Of a stretch of 64,000 nucleotides of DNA, positions 52,224-61,448 are shown piece after piece (position 1 is the stretch's first letter; the number at the start of each line of letters is the position of its first letter). The notes beneath the pieces are model-generated. The model was not told where the DNA came from. It did not search any database and saw nothing but the letters and a program-made list of their open reading frames with translations. Position numbers and translations under genes: made by a program. This stretch comes from Ornithinimicrobium cryptoxanthini. GTDB lineage: Bacteria; Actinomycetota; Actinomycetes; Actinomycetales; Dermatophilaceae. The DNA is taken from contig NZ_CP099490.1 in NCBI RefSeq assembly GCF_023923205.1, positions 124,001 to 188,000 of the forward strand, written 5' to 3'.

Positions 52224-55200
52224 CGGATCTCCTCGCGGTACTCCCGGTCGAGGCCCTGGCGGTGCACGGTGAGATAGAGCACCGCGAGGAGCAGGAGCAG
52301 CGAGACGACGAGGGCGGCGAGCAGCCCGGCCCAGAGGGGAACCTCCAGCACCAGCGGCACGGAGATTGTGACCTGCCCGGCCAGCGTCGTGCTGCTGGAC
52401 AGCTCGGGCACCACCAGCCACCCGACGAGCCAGCCGGCGAGCAGCCCCAGTCCGACCGAGGCGAGCACGACCCAGAGCAGCTCGGCCACGCGCGTGCGGG
52501 CCTGCCCGCCGGGTGTCATGCCGAGGGCGCGCAGCACCGATACCTCCGGGCGGCGCACGCTCAGCAAGTTGGCGGCCACCGCGCCGATGCCGGTCACGGC
52601 CAGCAGCACGGCACCGGCCGAGGCCACCCAGAAGACCAGCCGCACCGCGCCGGCGGCGTCGGTCACCGAAACCGAGCCCGGACCCGTGGCGGAGGCGATG
52701 CCCGTCAGGGCCCGCACTGCCTCGAGGGCCGCGTCCGGGTCGCTGCTGGAGGCCCACAGCTGGGTGGGCTGGTCCAAGGTCTCGTCAATCGTCGCGAGAT
52801 AGGAGCTCAGGGTCGAGCTGTCCATGAGCGCGCTGTGCGGCGCGGTTGACCCCGGCACGGCGGTGACGATGGCGGCAACACGAGCGGGGATGTTGCGACT
52901 GAAGGCCTGCACCGTGATGGGCATGCCGACCTCGAAGTTGCCGGTGGCGGCCAGCGAGGCAGTCAGCGCGACCGGGACCGCGTCGGCGGAGGGCTCGGCC
53001 TGGTCACCGCCAGGCTCGTCGCCAGCAGCGTCGGTGGCTGCCCCAGCACCTCCCCCAAGGTCGGACGGGGCATCGGCGGAGCCGGTCAGCCCGGGGGCCT
53101 CCAGCGGCACGACCGTCTCCATGCCGGTGACGGCCGTCAGGTGCAGTCCGTCAGGGCCCGCCTGCAGCTGGCCCGAGGTGAGGGTGGTGCTGCCGTCCTC
53201 GATCTGCTGTGGCTTGCTCGGGATCGGGGTCGTCCAGCTCGACGCCGCCGGGTCGGCCAACAGGTTCGCCTCGCTGTCTCCCTCTCCGCTGGTGGTCAGC
53301 CCGGTGAGGGCCAGGTCCAGGTCATAGGGGACGGACGCTGGCAGGCCCAGGTCGATCCCGACCAGGGCTCGACCCGGGCTGGCGACGACAGGGATCTGCA
53401 CGGTGCCCTGATGCGTGGCTGGGGTCACGGTGATCGTGGGCGCGTCTGGCGGGTCGCTCAAAGTCGCGTCGAACTGGAGCGGCACGGTAGGAGCCTCGAC
53501 CCGCAGCAGGCTGGTGCTGGCCTCGTCCCAGAACCACAGGACGGGCGTGATCTCGCGCTCCCGGGCCACGTCCCGCGCGATCAGCTCCACCTGCTCGCGG
53601 GCCATTGCCTCGATCGCCTCCGGCGGCGGAGGCTCATCGGTGAAGTCCGGCCCGAACTGCTCGTGCATCCACTCGTAGGTCTGCTCGACGGACTCCTGCA
53701 GCGCCTCAGGGTCGCTGGGGACAGCGGTGAGTTCCACGGTCAGGTCGAGGGCGGTTGCGGTCTCCGGCAGGGCGATCGCGCCCTCGGGCAGGATCGCGCC
53801 GCGCAGCGCCTCGGTCACCGCGGGCACGTCGAGGACGCCCTCCGGGACGCTGACGGCCGCGCCGAGCTGGTCGACGGGCAGGGCGGTGTAGGACACGACG
53901 CTGTTGCCGAGCCGTCCGGAGGACAGCCAGACGGCGGTGCTGGCGTCGACGCCCTCGGCGCCGGCCAGGCTGGGCACGGCGGGCAGCGTGGTGCGGGCGA
54001 CCGGGTCGGTGGCTGCCACGGCGCGGATATCGGCACCCCGACCCAGGGCCGCGAGGTCCTCGCGCAGCTGCGCGGAGGTGCCGGCATACAGCCCCGCGAC
54101 CGTCGTGGCACCCACGGCGAGGACGGTGAGGACGACCGGGACGGCATACACGACGATGCGCCGGGAGACCTGCGCCGCGGTGAGGTGGGTGAGCAGGCCG
54201 CGCGAGCGGCGACTGATCGTCTCGACGAGCCGCGAGACCGGGCCGAGGACCATCGTCGAGAGCAGTGCCGCGGCCGCCAGCAGGAAGGCTGGCGCGGCGC
54301 CGGCGACCAGGTCTGTGCGCAGGGAGCCGTCCGCGTTGGTGACCAGGGGAGAGCCATAGCGGTTGAGCTGCCACCAGGTGAACGCGGCGGCGCCGAGGGT
54401 GAGGACGACGGTGCCGAACGCGGCGACCGTGCGGGTGCGTCCCGAGCGGTCCGCGGCCGTGCGCGCAGCGAGGAGGCGGACCTGCAGGACCGCGACCACG
54501 ACCAGGGCCAGGAGGACGGCCAGACCCGCGAGCAGGCCGGTGCGCACCACCAGCTCGGTCTGCAGGTCACCGGCCGGGACCACCCGCATGACCCCGAGGG
54601 CGGCAAGGGTGCCGAGGGCGGCGGACACCACCGCGACCGCCACGGCCTCGATGACCGACCATCGGAGCACCTGCCCGCTGGAGGCGCCGCGGGCGATCAG
54701 CAGCTCCACCTCTGCGGCGCGGGCCTGGGCCTGGAGGCGGGCGATCTGCACGATGGCGATCAGGCTGACCAGCAGCAGGAGGGTCACCGGCACCAGGTTG
54801 AGCGCCTTGGCGGTGGCCAGGTTGCGGGCCGCGGCCTCCGCGGTCGGCGCCAGGTCGCCCTCGACGGTGACGCCGCGCACGTCCACCTCGGGGACCTGCA
54901 GGGTGCGGCCCAGCGTCCCGGCCACAGCGGCTAGGCGCGGCATGTCGGCCGGGAGGATCCGCTCCGGGTCGGGCTGCACGGTGAACTGCACGAAGGGGGT
55001 GGACCCGAACGAGGTGGTCGCCTCCGACGGCACCACGAGCGGACCGACCGTGCTGCCGTCGGAGCCTGCAGCAGCCAGCGGGTCGCCGAACCAGAAGGCC
55101 TCCTCGGGGTCGACCGGACGCCAGACCGCCGTGATCTGCACGACCGTGCCGCTGACGTCGAGCTGATCACCGACGCCGACGCCCCACTGCTCGGCGGCGC

Positions 55201-55654
55201 CCGCGTGCAGGGCGCCCTGGACCAGGGAGTCAGAGTGCTGCGGCCAGCTGCCCTCGACGATCTCGATGCGCTCGGCGAAGTCCGGGTCTGCAGGGGTCAG
55301 GGCGGGCCCGGCCATCACGATCACCCGACCGGACTGCCCGTCCGCCGAGCGCGGCTCGGAGCGGATCGTGCGCTGGACGTGCACCTCCGTTGGGGCGAAC
55401 GCCTCGCGAATGATCTGCTCCGCCGCGGCGTCCTGCGCCTGCGGGTCGGCGGCCAACCGGGTCTGCACCCGGATGCCGGCCTCGGTCGGGTCCGCATCCT
55501 CCAGCGCCGCGCGTGCAGCGGTCGTCGCGGCCGCGCCGGAGTAGCCGAGCGTGCCGGCGATGATCGCCGTCGTCCCGGCAGCCAGCAGCAGGATCGTCAG
55601 GAGCAGCCCGATGCCATTGCGGGCGCGCTTGACGATCAGGCCTATGACGCCCAT
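52220..55654 (-). CDS. FtsX-family ABC permease (first permease)
   Basis: GAAGGGAA precedes the ATG at 55654; a longer frame upstream lacks a site. The 1144-residue protein starts with a membrane helix (about 15-40), then a large outer domain, an FtsX unit around residues 310-440 (TAKALNLVPVTLLLLVSLIAIVQIARLQAQARAAEVELLIARGAS), a long outer region, and a C-terminal FtsX unit (VLRALGMTPGGQARTRVAELLWVVL). It begins a five-cistron operon: two permeases, a mini-ORF and two ATPases, all overlapping or closely spaced. The substrate is unknown. Confidence 0.9.
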   Translation of the reverse strand: MGVIGLIVKRARNGIGLLLTILLLAAGTTAIIAGTLGYSGAAATTAARAALEDADPTEAGIRVQTRLAADPQAQDAAAEQIIREAFAPTEVHVQRTIRSEPRSADGQSGRVIVMAGPALTPADPDFAERIEIVEGSWPQHSDSLVQGALHAGAAEQWGVGVGDQLDVSGTVVQITAVWRPVDPEEAFWFGDPLAAAGSDGSTVGPLVVPSEATTSFGSTPFVQFTVQPDPERILPADMPRLAAVAGTLGRTLQVPEVDVRGVTVEGDLAPTAEAAARNLATAKALNLVPVTLLLLVSLIAIVQIARLQAQARAAEVELLIARGASSGQVLRWSVIEAVAVAVVSAALGTLAALGVMRVVPAGDLQTELVVRTGLLAGLAVLLALVVVAVLQVRLLAARTAADRSGRTRTVAAFGTVVLTLGAAAFTWWQLNRYGSPLVTNADGSLRTDLVAGAAPAFLLAAAALLSTMVLGPVSRLVETISRRSRGLLTHLTAAQVSRRIVVYAVPVVLTVLAVGATTVAGLYAGTSAQLREDLAALGRGADIRAVAATDPVARTTLPAVPSLAGAEGVDASTAVWLSSGRLGNSVVSYTALPVDQLGAAVSVPEGVLDVPAVTEALRGAILPEGAIALPETATALDLTVELTAVPSDPEALQESVEQTYEWMHEQFGPDFTDEPPPPEAIEAMAREQVELIARDVAREREITPVLWFWDEASTSLLRVEAPTVPLQFDATLSDPPDAPTITVTPATHQGTVQIPVVASPGRALVGIDLGLPASVPYDLDLALTGLTTSGEGDSEANLLADPAASSWTTPIPSKPQQIEDGSTTLTSGQLQAGPDGLHLTAVTGMETVVPLEAPGLTGSADAPSDLGGGAGAATDAAGDEPGGDQAEPSADAVPVALTASLAATGNFEVGMPITVQAFSRNIPARVAAIVTAVPGSTAPHSALMDSSTLSSYLATIDETLDQPTQLWASSSDPDAALEAVRALTGIASATGPGSVSVTDAAGAVRLVFWVASAGAVLLAVTGIGAVAANLLSVRRPEVSVLRALGMTPGGQARTRVAELLWVVLASVGLGLLAGWLVGWLVVPELSSSTTLAGQVTISVPLVLEVPLWAGLLAALVVSLLLLLAVLYLTVHRQGLDREYREEIR

Positions 55655-55748
55655 CCGTTCCCTTCTGCCAACCCTCCGAGTCCACCCGCGACCTTCGCAC
55701 GCGCTTCCCTCCAGACGCAATGGGCCAGCCAAAGCGTTGCCCTTCTGT

Positions 55749-55766
55749 GATCATGCGTGCGTGATC
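55749..55766. promoter_or_regulatory. Inverted repeat between PaaI-like gene and ABC operon
   Basis: GATCA (55749-55753) and TGATC (55762-55766) flank TGCGTGCG in the gap of 128 bases between the thioesterase stop and the permease start. It may be an operator for the ABC operon or the end of the thioesterase message. Confidence 0.3.
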
Positions 55767-55782
55767 GCGTGGGGGTTGTCGG

Positions 55783-56223
55783 TCAGTCGGGCCCTGCCGT
55801 GGTGGTGCGGGAGGGCAGTGACCGGGAGCGCCCGCGGAACTCCGCGATCAGGGCCCCGTCTGCCTCGCGGGTGACCGTCACGTCGGTGATGCCACTGCGC
55901 CCGTATGCCGTGCGCTCGCGGGCCGTCGCCACCAGCACGTCGTGCAGACGGGCGGGGGCGACGAAGGTGATGTCGCACGTGGCGGCGACCGTCGGCGGCC
56001 CGCCCACGTTGCAGGCCAGCGCGAAGGCGGAGTCGGCCAGGGTGAAGACCAGCCCGCCGTGGCAGATGTCGTGCCCGTTGACCATCGTCTCGGTCACCGC
56101 CATCCGCGCGGTGGCGGCGCCGAGCGTGCCGTCGTGGGAGACGGAGATGCACTCGATGCCCAGCGCACCTGAGGCGCGGTCCTGCGCCCACATCGCCCGC
56201 ACGTGGCGCAGGTCGTCGGTCAC
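55783..56223 (-). CDS. PaaI-type hotdog-fold thioesterase
   Basis: The GTG at 56223 overlaps the stop of the upstream dehydrogenase gene (GTGA). The 146-residue protein has VNGHDICHGGLVFTLADSAFALACN, the hotdog central helix of PaaI with its catalytic Asp (LADSAF), preceded by the substrate loop. PaaI cleaves hydroxyphenylacetyl-CoA or stalled aromatic-CoA intermediates in phenylacetate breakdown. The coupling to a 3-hydroxyacyl-CoA dehydrogenase and the nearby paaN-like gene support that pathway. Confidence 0.9.
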   Translation of the reverse strand: MTDDLRHVRAMWAQDRASGALGIECISVSHDGTLGAATARMAVTETMVNGHDICHGGLVFTLADSAFALACNVGGPPTVAATCDITFVAPARLHDVLVATARERTAYGRSGITDVTVTREADGALIAEFRGRSRSLPSRTTTAGPD

Positions 56224-57413
56224 AGCTGGTCCTCAAGGGCTGAGCTCACCCGGTAGCGCCCACCGGGGAAGGCGGCATCCAGCGCCCGCAGCTGCTCCAC
56301 GATCGTGGCTGCTCCGATCTCGGCCAACCACTCGTGGGGACCCTTCGGATAGTTGGTGCCCAGCTTCATCGCGGTGTCCACGTCCTCGGCGGTGGCCTCG
56401 TCGCGGCGCACCAGGTCGACGCCCTCGTTGACGAGCATCGCGAGGGTGCGGGCGACCGGGTCGGTCTCGATCGGGCCTCCGACCAGCTCGGCGACCTGGC
56501 CCTCGTCCGGCGTGGCGTCGATCGGCTCCCCGCTGTCGTCATACTCAAACCAGCCACGTCCCGACTTGCGGCCGAGGCGACCCGCCTCGACCAGCCTGCG
56601 CTGCACGTCCGCCGGCTCGTAGCGCGGGTCGCGCCCGGTCTGCAGCCAGACGCTGCGGCCCACGGCGAAGTTGACGTCCTGCCCGATCAGGTCGGTCAGC
56701 TCGCACGGACCCATCCGGAAGCCACCGTGCTCGCGCAGTGCCAGGTCGATGGTGGCGGGGTCGGCGGTGCCGGCCTCGATCATCCGCTGCGCCTCGCCAT
56801 AGAACGGTCGCGCGACCCGGTTGACGATGAAGCCGGGGGTCGAGGTGCACAGCACAGGAGTCTTGCCCCAGCGCTCCATCAGCGTGCTGGCCTGCTCGAG
56901 GATCTCAGGGTCGCTCTGTGTGGTGCGGACGACCTCGACGAGCCGCATCAGCGGTGGCGGGTTGAAGAAGTGCAGCCCGATGAGCCGCTCCGGCGTGGCC
57001 AGGTCGTGGGACAGGGCGCCGACGTCGAGGCTGGAGGTGTTGGTGGCCAGGACCGTCGACTCGTCCTGGTGGTCGGCGAGCGTCTCGAAGATCTCCTGCT
57101 TGACCGCGAGGTCCTCGATCACGGCTTCGATCGCCAGCCCGACCGGGGGCAGCTGCGCGAGATCACCGTCTGCCGCGGGGCCGATGACGATCCGCTCAAG
57201 GACGCCGGCGCGCTCGTCGGCGGTCATCTTGCCCTTGCCGACCAGGCGACTGAGGGAGTCGCCGAGCCGTTGGTGGGCCGCTGCGGCGCCTCCCGGTTCG
57301 GCGTCCACGAGGTGCACTTGGTGTCCGGCTTGGGCCGCGACCTGCGCGATGCCGGTGCCCATGGCTCCGGCGCCAACGACGGCCACCGTGGTCAGATCCT
57401 CAAGGAGTGCCAT
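56220..57413 (-). CDS. 3-hydroxyacyl-CoA dehydrogenase (PaaH-like)
   Basis: I prefer the ATG at 57413; the ATG at 57422 is three codons earlier, and a weak -10 CACGAT lies between. The 397-residue protein has VAVVGAGAMGTGIAQVAAQAGHQVHLVD (NAD loop), ATNTSSLDVGAL, GLHFFNPPPLMRLVEVV (catalytic His) and GFIVNRVARPFYGEAQRM. The C-terminal region has a second partial dehydrogenase helical domain, as in PaaH enzymes of about 400-500 residues. It oxidises a 3-hydroxyacyl-CoA such as 3-hydroxyadipyl-CoA. Confidence 0.9.
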   Translation of the reverse strand: MALLEDLTTVAVVGAGAMGTGIAQVAAQAGHQVHLVDAEPGGAAAAHQRLGDSLSRLVGKGKMTADERAGVLERIVIGPAADGDLAQLPPVGLAIEAVIEDLAVKQEIFETLADHQDESTVLATNTSSLDVGALSHDLATPERLIGLHFFNPPPLMRLVEVVRTTQSDPEILEQASTLMERWGKTPVLCTSTPGFIVNRVARPFYGEAQRMIEAGTADPATIDLALREHGGFRMGPCELTDLIGQDVNFAVGRSVWLQTGRDPRYEPADVQRRLVEAGRLGRKSGRGWFEYDDSGEPIDATPDEGQVAELVGGPIETDPVARTLAMLVNEGVDLVRRDEATAEDVDTAMKLGTNYPKGPHEWLAEIGAATIVEQLRALDAAFPGGRYRVSSALEDQL

Positions 57414-57434
57414 GTCCGCCATCGTGCCATCTGG

Positions 57435-58364
57435 TCAGTCGGACGCGCGGTGCCCCGACTCCCGAAGACTCTTGAGCAGGGGGATGTCCGGGTTGTCGAG
57501 GTCACGCGAGCCCGGCGTCTCCAGGATGAACGGGACCCCCTCGGTCGCCGGGTGGGCCAGGAGCTCCGTGAAGGCGCCGGTGCCGATGTGTCCCTGCCCG
57601 ATCGGGGCGTGCCGGTCCTTGAAGGCTCCCCGCACGTCCAGCGAGTCGTTGGCGTGGATCAGCCGCAACCGGTCCGGCCCGCCGATCTCGACGATCCGGT
57701 CGAGGGTCGCGCTCGCGCCCCCCACCTCGTCCAGCGGCGCCCCCGCGGCGAAGACGTGGCAGGTGTCCAGGCAGATGCCGGCCTTGGGGTGGTGGTCCAG
57801 TGCCTGGAGATAGCCGGTGAGGTCCTCGACGCCGGCGCACAGCGAGCGGCCCTGTCCGGCGGTCGGCTCGAGCAACAGCCAGGGAGCGTCCTCGCCCTCG
57901 ATCGCCTCCAGGATCGGCAGCAGCCCCTCGCGGACCTGCCTCATGGCGTCCTTGAAGCGCTGCGGGTCGCCGGTGCCGTCCACGAACGACCCCGTGTGCA
58001 CAACCACGCCCTCCGCGCCGAGCTGCGCGGCGCGTGACAGGTTGTGCGCCACCGTCCGCACCGAGTTCTCGTAGGTCTTCGGCGTCGGGCTGCCCAGGTT
58101 GACCAGATAGGGCGAGTGGATGAACACCCGCATGCCGAGCTCGGCGGTCGCCGCCCGGAAGCGCGCGTCCTCCTCGGGTTTGCCGGCGCTCGGTGCCCAG
58201 CCCCGCGGGTTGCCGACAAAGATCTGCATGGTCTCGCAGCCGAGCTCCACCGCCGACGCCAGTGCCCCGGTCACCAGGCCCTTGCCGATCGTCGGGTGGG
58301 TGCCGATCGGGTTGCGCAGAGCTGTGTCGGGCGTGGCGGTGTCGCTTTGAGGGGAGGCTGGCAC
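57435..58364 (-). CDS. nfo: Endonuclease IV (deoxyribonuclease IV)
   Basis: The GTG at 58364 is seven bases after a minus-strand TAACCT box. The 309-residue TIM-barrel enzyme shows the zinc ligands of Nfo: VFIHSPYLVNLGSP, VVVHTGSFVDG, LLLEPTAGQG, GICLDTCHVFAAG, RLRLIHANDSLDVRG and GQGHIGTGAF. It nicks DNA at abasic sites and removes 3' blocks in base-excision repair. It sits between paaN-like and paaH-like genes without an obvious link to them. Confidence 0.94.
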   Translation of the reverse strand: MPASPQSDTATPDTALRNPIGTHPTIGKGLVTGALASAVELGCETMQIFVGNPRGWAPSAGKPEEDARFRAATAELGMRVFIHSPYLVNLGSPTPKTYENSVRTVAHNLSRAAQLGAEGVVVHTGSFVDGTGDPQRFKDAMRQVREGLLPILEAIEGEDAPWLLLEPTAGQGRSLCAGVEDLTGYLQALDHHPKAGICLDTCHVFAAGAPLDEVGGASATLDRIVEIGGPDRLRLIHANDSLDVRGAFKDRHAPIGQGHIGTGAFTELLAHPATEGVPFILETPGSRDLDNPDIPLLKSLRESGHRASD

Positions 58365-58420
58365 AGCGTGCAGGTTACGCGGCGCCCGGCGGGGTGAGGG
58401 ACGGCGGTTACGCTGGAGAG
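58365..58420. promoter_or_regulatory. Divergent promoters of nfo and paaN
   Basis: In this 56-base gap the minus-strand -10 TAACCT is AGGTTA at 58372-58377, seven bases from the nfo GTG, and the plus-strand -10 TACGCT is at 58409-58414, six bases from the paaN GTG. The GGAGAG between box and GTG is too close to act as a ribosome site, supporting leaderless starts. Confidence 0.6.
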
Positions 58421-60136
58421 GTGACTGCCACAGCCCCCGCCGCCGAACTCCTCGACACTCATCGCGAGCTCCTCGAGGCGGCCACCCATGCCCTGGCCAC
58501 CCGCGAGTACTTCAGCCGCTACCCCGAGTCGCCGTCGCCCCGCGTGTATGGCGAGACGGCCGCCCAGGAGGGGCAGACCGCCTTCGAGCAGGCCCAGAAC
58601 TCCGCCTTCCGCGCGCTGGCCGACCAGCCGGGCACCGGGACCGAGGTCGGTGCCGAGGTGTCGCCATACGGACCCACGCTGGGGGCCCGCTATCCCGAGC
58701 TCGACGTGGACGCCGGAATCGAGGCGGCCAGGGCCGCGATCCCGGCCTGGCGCGACGCCGGCGCTGCCACGCGCGCGGCCGTGTGCGTGGAAATCATCGA
58801 CCGCATCAACGCACGCAGCCACGAGATGGCGCACGCCGTGATGCACACCTCGGGGCAGCCGTTCGTGATGTCCTTCCAGGCGGGTGGCCCGCACGCGCAG
58901 GACCGCGCGCTGGAGGCCGTGGTCGCCGCCCTCGTCGAGCAGAAGCGGGTGCCGGAGTCGGTCACCTGGGAGAAGCCGACCAAGGGCGACCCCATCCGCA
59001 TGCAGAAGGACTACCGGCTCGTGCCGCGCGGGGTGGCCCTCGTCATCGGGTGCAACACGTTCCCGACCTGGAACGCCTATCCAGGGCTGTTCGCCTCGCT
59101 CGCGACCGGCAACCCGGTCATCGTCAAGCCCCACCCGCAGGCGGTGCTCCCGCTGGCGCTCACGGTCAGCATCGCCCGCGACGTCCTGGCCGAGGCCGGC
59201 TTCGACCGCGCGCTGGTGCAGCTGGCCGCCGAGGGCGAGCCGGTCGAGGGGGCCGACGGCCTGGCCAAGGTGCTGGCGTGCCACCCGGCTGTCTCGATCA
59301 TCGACTACACCGGCGGACCCACCTTCGGTGCGTGGCTGGAGCGTGAGGGCGCGGCTGCGGGCAAGCTCGTCTACACCGAGAAGGCCGGCCTCAACACGGT
59401 CGTGGTCGACTCCACCGACGACCTCAAGGGGATGCTCGGCAACCTCGCGTTCTCCTTTTCGCTCTACTCCGGCCAGATGTGCACGGCTCCGCAGAACGTC
59501 TATGTGCCCAGCGAGGGGATCAGCACCGACGAGGGTGACCTGAGCTACGAGCAGTTCGCCGAAAAGCTGGCCGGGGCCATCACCAGGTTTAACTCTGACG
59601 ATGCGAGGGCCGTGGAGATCCTGGGTGCCACCGTCAACCCCGACGTGCGCTCCCGTGCCACCGACGTGCCGGGCCTGGCGCAGCGACTCGGCGGTGACGT
59701 CCTGCTCGACTCACGTCCGATCACCCACCCCAACTATCCCGACGCCGTGGTGGCCGTCCCCGCCCTGATCGGGGTCGACGCCGGCAACCTCCCGGCATAC
59801 TCGCAGGAGTGCTTCGGCCCGGTCGCCTTCCTGATCAGGACCGACGGCACGCCCGCCTCGCTCGACCTGCTCCGGCAGACGGTGCGCGAGCACGGCGCGA
59901 TGACCGCGTCGGTCTACTCGACGAACGAGCAGGTGCTGGAGGACGCGCGCGACGCCGCGATGGACGCCGGGGTGGCGCTCTCGGAGAACCTGACCGGACA
60001 GATCTTCGTCAACCAGACCGCCGCGTTCAGCGACTTCCACGGCACCGGGGCCAACCCGGCCGCCAACTCGGCCTACACCGACGCGGCGTTCGTGGCCAAC
60101 CGCTTCCGCGTGATCACCAGCCGGCGCCATGTCTGA
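58421..60136 (+). CDS. paaN: Phenylacetate degradation protein PaaN (aldehyde dehydrogenase family)
   Basis: Start GTG at 58421, six bases after TACGCT. The 571-residue protein begins LLDTHRELLEAATHALATREYFSRYPESPSPRVYGETAAQEG, the PaaN-specific N-terminal region, then an aldehyde dehydrogenase domain with PRGVALVIGCNTFPTWNAYPGLFASLATGNPVIVKPHP, the YTEKAGLN glutamate position and the catalytic cysteine in LYSGQMCTAPQN. It is proposed to act on the ring-opened aldehyde of the phenylacetyl-CoA pathway. The PaaABCDE oxygenase is not in the window. DUF3817 overlaps its 3' end. Confidence 0.9.
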   Translation: MTATAPAAELLDTHRELLEAATHALATREYFSRYPESPSPRVYGETAAQEGQTAFEQAQNSAFRALADQPGTGTEVGAEVSPYGPTLGARYPELDVDAGIEAARAAIPAWRDAGAATRAAVCVEIIDRINARSHEMAHAVMHTSGQPFVMSFQAGGPHAQDRALEAVVAALVEQKRVPESVTWEKPTKGDPIRMQKDYRLVPRGVALVIGCNTFPTWNAYPGLFASLATGNPVIVKPHPQAVLPLALTVSIARDVLAEAGFDRALVQLAAEGEPVEGADGLAKVLACHPAVSIIDYTGGPTFGAWLEREGAAAGKLVYTEKAGLNTVVVDSTDDLKGMLGNLAFSFSLYSGQMCTAPQNVYVPSEGISTDEGDLSYEQFAEKLAGAITRFNSDDARAVEILGATVNPDVRSRATDVPGLAQRLGGDVLLDSRPITHPNYPDAVVAVPALIGVDAGNLPAYSQECFGPVAFLIRTDGTPASLDLLRQTVREHGAMTASVYSTNEQVLEDARDAAMDAGVALSENLTGQIFVNQTAAFSDFHGTGANPAANSAYTDAAFVANRFRVITSRRHV

Positions 60137-60614
60137 GCCGGCGCAGCAGGTGAGCGAGCAGGCCAGCCCCGCCCGCGACGCGCAGCTGCGTCGGGCGGCC
60201 GAGAGCCTGTCGGAGCGCAAGCGGAGTCGCCGCACCGATGACTGGCGCAGCCGCAACCGCGACTCTGCGCTGACCTACTGGGCGCGGGACAGGGGCCTGA
60301 CCCGCTCGATCTTCCGCACCGTCGCGGTCGCGGAGGCCTTCTCCTGGGCAGCGCTGCTGGTCGGGATGTATTTCAAGTGGATCGCGGACACCAGCGAGGT
60401 CGGGGTCCAGGTGTTCGGGCCGATCCACGGCACGATGTTCCTCATCTACTGCGTGGTCACCCTCGCCACGGCGAGTGTCTTCGAGTGGCACCCCAAGGTC
60501 ACGCTGCTCGCGCTCGCGGCCGCCGTGCCACCGTTTGCGACCTGGTTCTTCGAGCGCTGGGCCCTGCGCCACGGACACCTCGCCGACCGGGCACCGGAGC
60601 CGGTGCGTCAGTAG
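60129..60614 (+). CDS. DUF3817 membrane protein
   Basis: The ATG at 60129 overlaps the end of paaN by eight bases. The 161-residue protein has a basic, cytosolic N-terminus (about 1-60) and then three hydrophobic helices: IFRTVAVAEAFSWAALLVGMYFKWI, IHGTMFLIYCVVTLATASVFEW and VTLLALAAAVPPFATWFFERW. The GPIHGTMF motif and order match DUF3817. Function is unknown. Confidence 0.88.
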   Translation: MSEPAQQVSEQASPARDAQLRRAAESLSERKRSRRTDDWRSRNRDSALTYWARDRGLTRSIFRTVAVAEAFSWAALLVGMYFKWIADTSEVGVQVFGPIHGTMFLIYCVVTLATASVFEWHPKVTLLALAAAVPPFATWFFERWALRHGHLADRAPEPVRQ

Positions 60615-60636
60615 GCCCCCGGGCTAGGGTTGCGGC

Positions 60637-61437
60637 GTGAGCACGCACGGTTCGGCCGGCCTGGGGCTGCGCGAGGTGGCCTCCGGCGTCCTCGCCCTGA
60701 CCTGGCCGGATGGACGCGTGCCCGCGACCGCCGAGGTGCTCCCTCTCCTCGAGCAGGCCTTCGCGGGCGGTGCCCACCGCGTGGAGGCCGAGGTGCTGGT
60801 CGGTGACCGGGACAGTAGGGTGGCGCTGCAGCGCGCAGGTCTGCGGCCCGAGGGCACGGCCAGGGGACGCCGTATGTCGTCAGCTGGCCCACCAGCGGAC
60901 GTCACCATGCTCGCCCGACTGGCCGGCGATCCAGAGCCCGGGACCAGGGAGTCGTTCCTGGCCATGCTCAACGCGACCCTGCCTCGCACCAGGGTGATCT
61001 CCCAGGGTCTGATCCGCGATGGGCGGGGGCGGATCCTGCTGTGCGAACTGACCTACAAGTCCGACTGGGACCTGCCCGGCGGCGTCGTGGACCCTCACGA
61101 GTCACCGCGCACCGCGCTGGCCCGCGAAGTGAGCGAGGAGCTCGGACTGGACCTGCAACCAGGCCCGCTGCTTGCCGTGAACTGGCTGCCGCCATACCGC
61201 CAGTGGGATGACGCCGTGCTGTTCGTCTTCGACCTCGGCGAGGTGCCGGACCTGCTCGACCGGGTCGTGCTCGAGACCAGTGAGCTGGCGTCGGTCCACT
61301 GGGTCAGGCAGGATGCGGTCGGCAGCCATGTCGCGCCCTACGCGGCCCGGCACCTGACCACGATCCTGGCCGCCGACCCCTCACACGGTCCGCTCGTGCT
61401 GGAGGACGGCATTCCTGTTCCGGGAGAACTCCCCTAA
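60637..61437 (+). CDS. Nudix hydrolase with N-terminal extension
   Basis: TAGGGT (60625-60630) is six bases before the GTG. The 266-residue protein has a Nudix box GGVVDPHESPRTALAREVSEELGL matching GX5EX7REUXEEXGU in residues about 148-171. The first 110 residues include LPLLEQAFAGGAHRVEAEVLVGDRDSRVALQRAGLRPEG, which resembles the end of a GNAT acetyltransferase domain and appears truncated. The Nudix part cleaves nucleoside diphosphates linked to another group; its substrate is unknown. Confidence 0.9.
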   Translation: MSTHGSAGLGLREVASGVLALTWPDGRVPATAEVLPLLEQAFAGGAHRVEAEVLVGDRDSRVALQRAGLRPEGTARGRRMSSAGPPADVTMLARLAGDPEPGTRESFLAMLNATLPRTRVISQGLIRDGRGRILLCELTYKSDWDLPGGVVDPHESPRTALAREVSEELGLDLQPGPLLAVNWLPPYRQWDDAVLFVFDLGEVPDLLDRVVLETSELASVHWVRQDAVGSHVAPYAARHLTTILAADPSHGPLVLEDGIPVPGELP

Positions 61438-61448
61438 CATGCTCTATT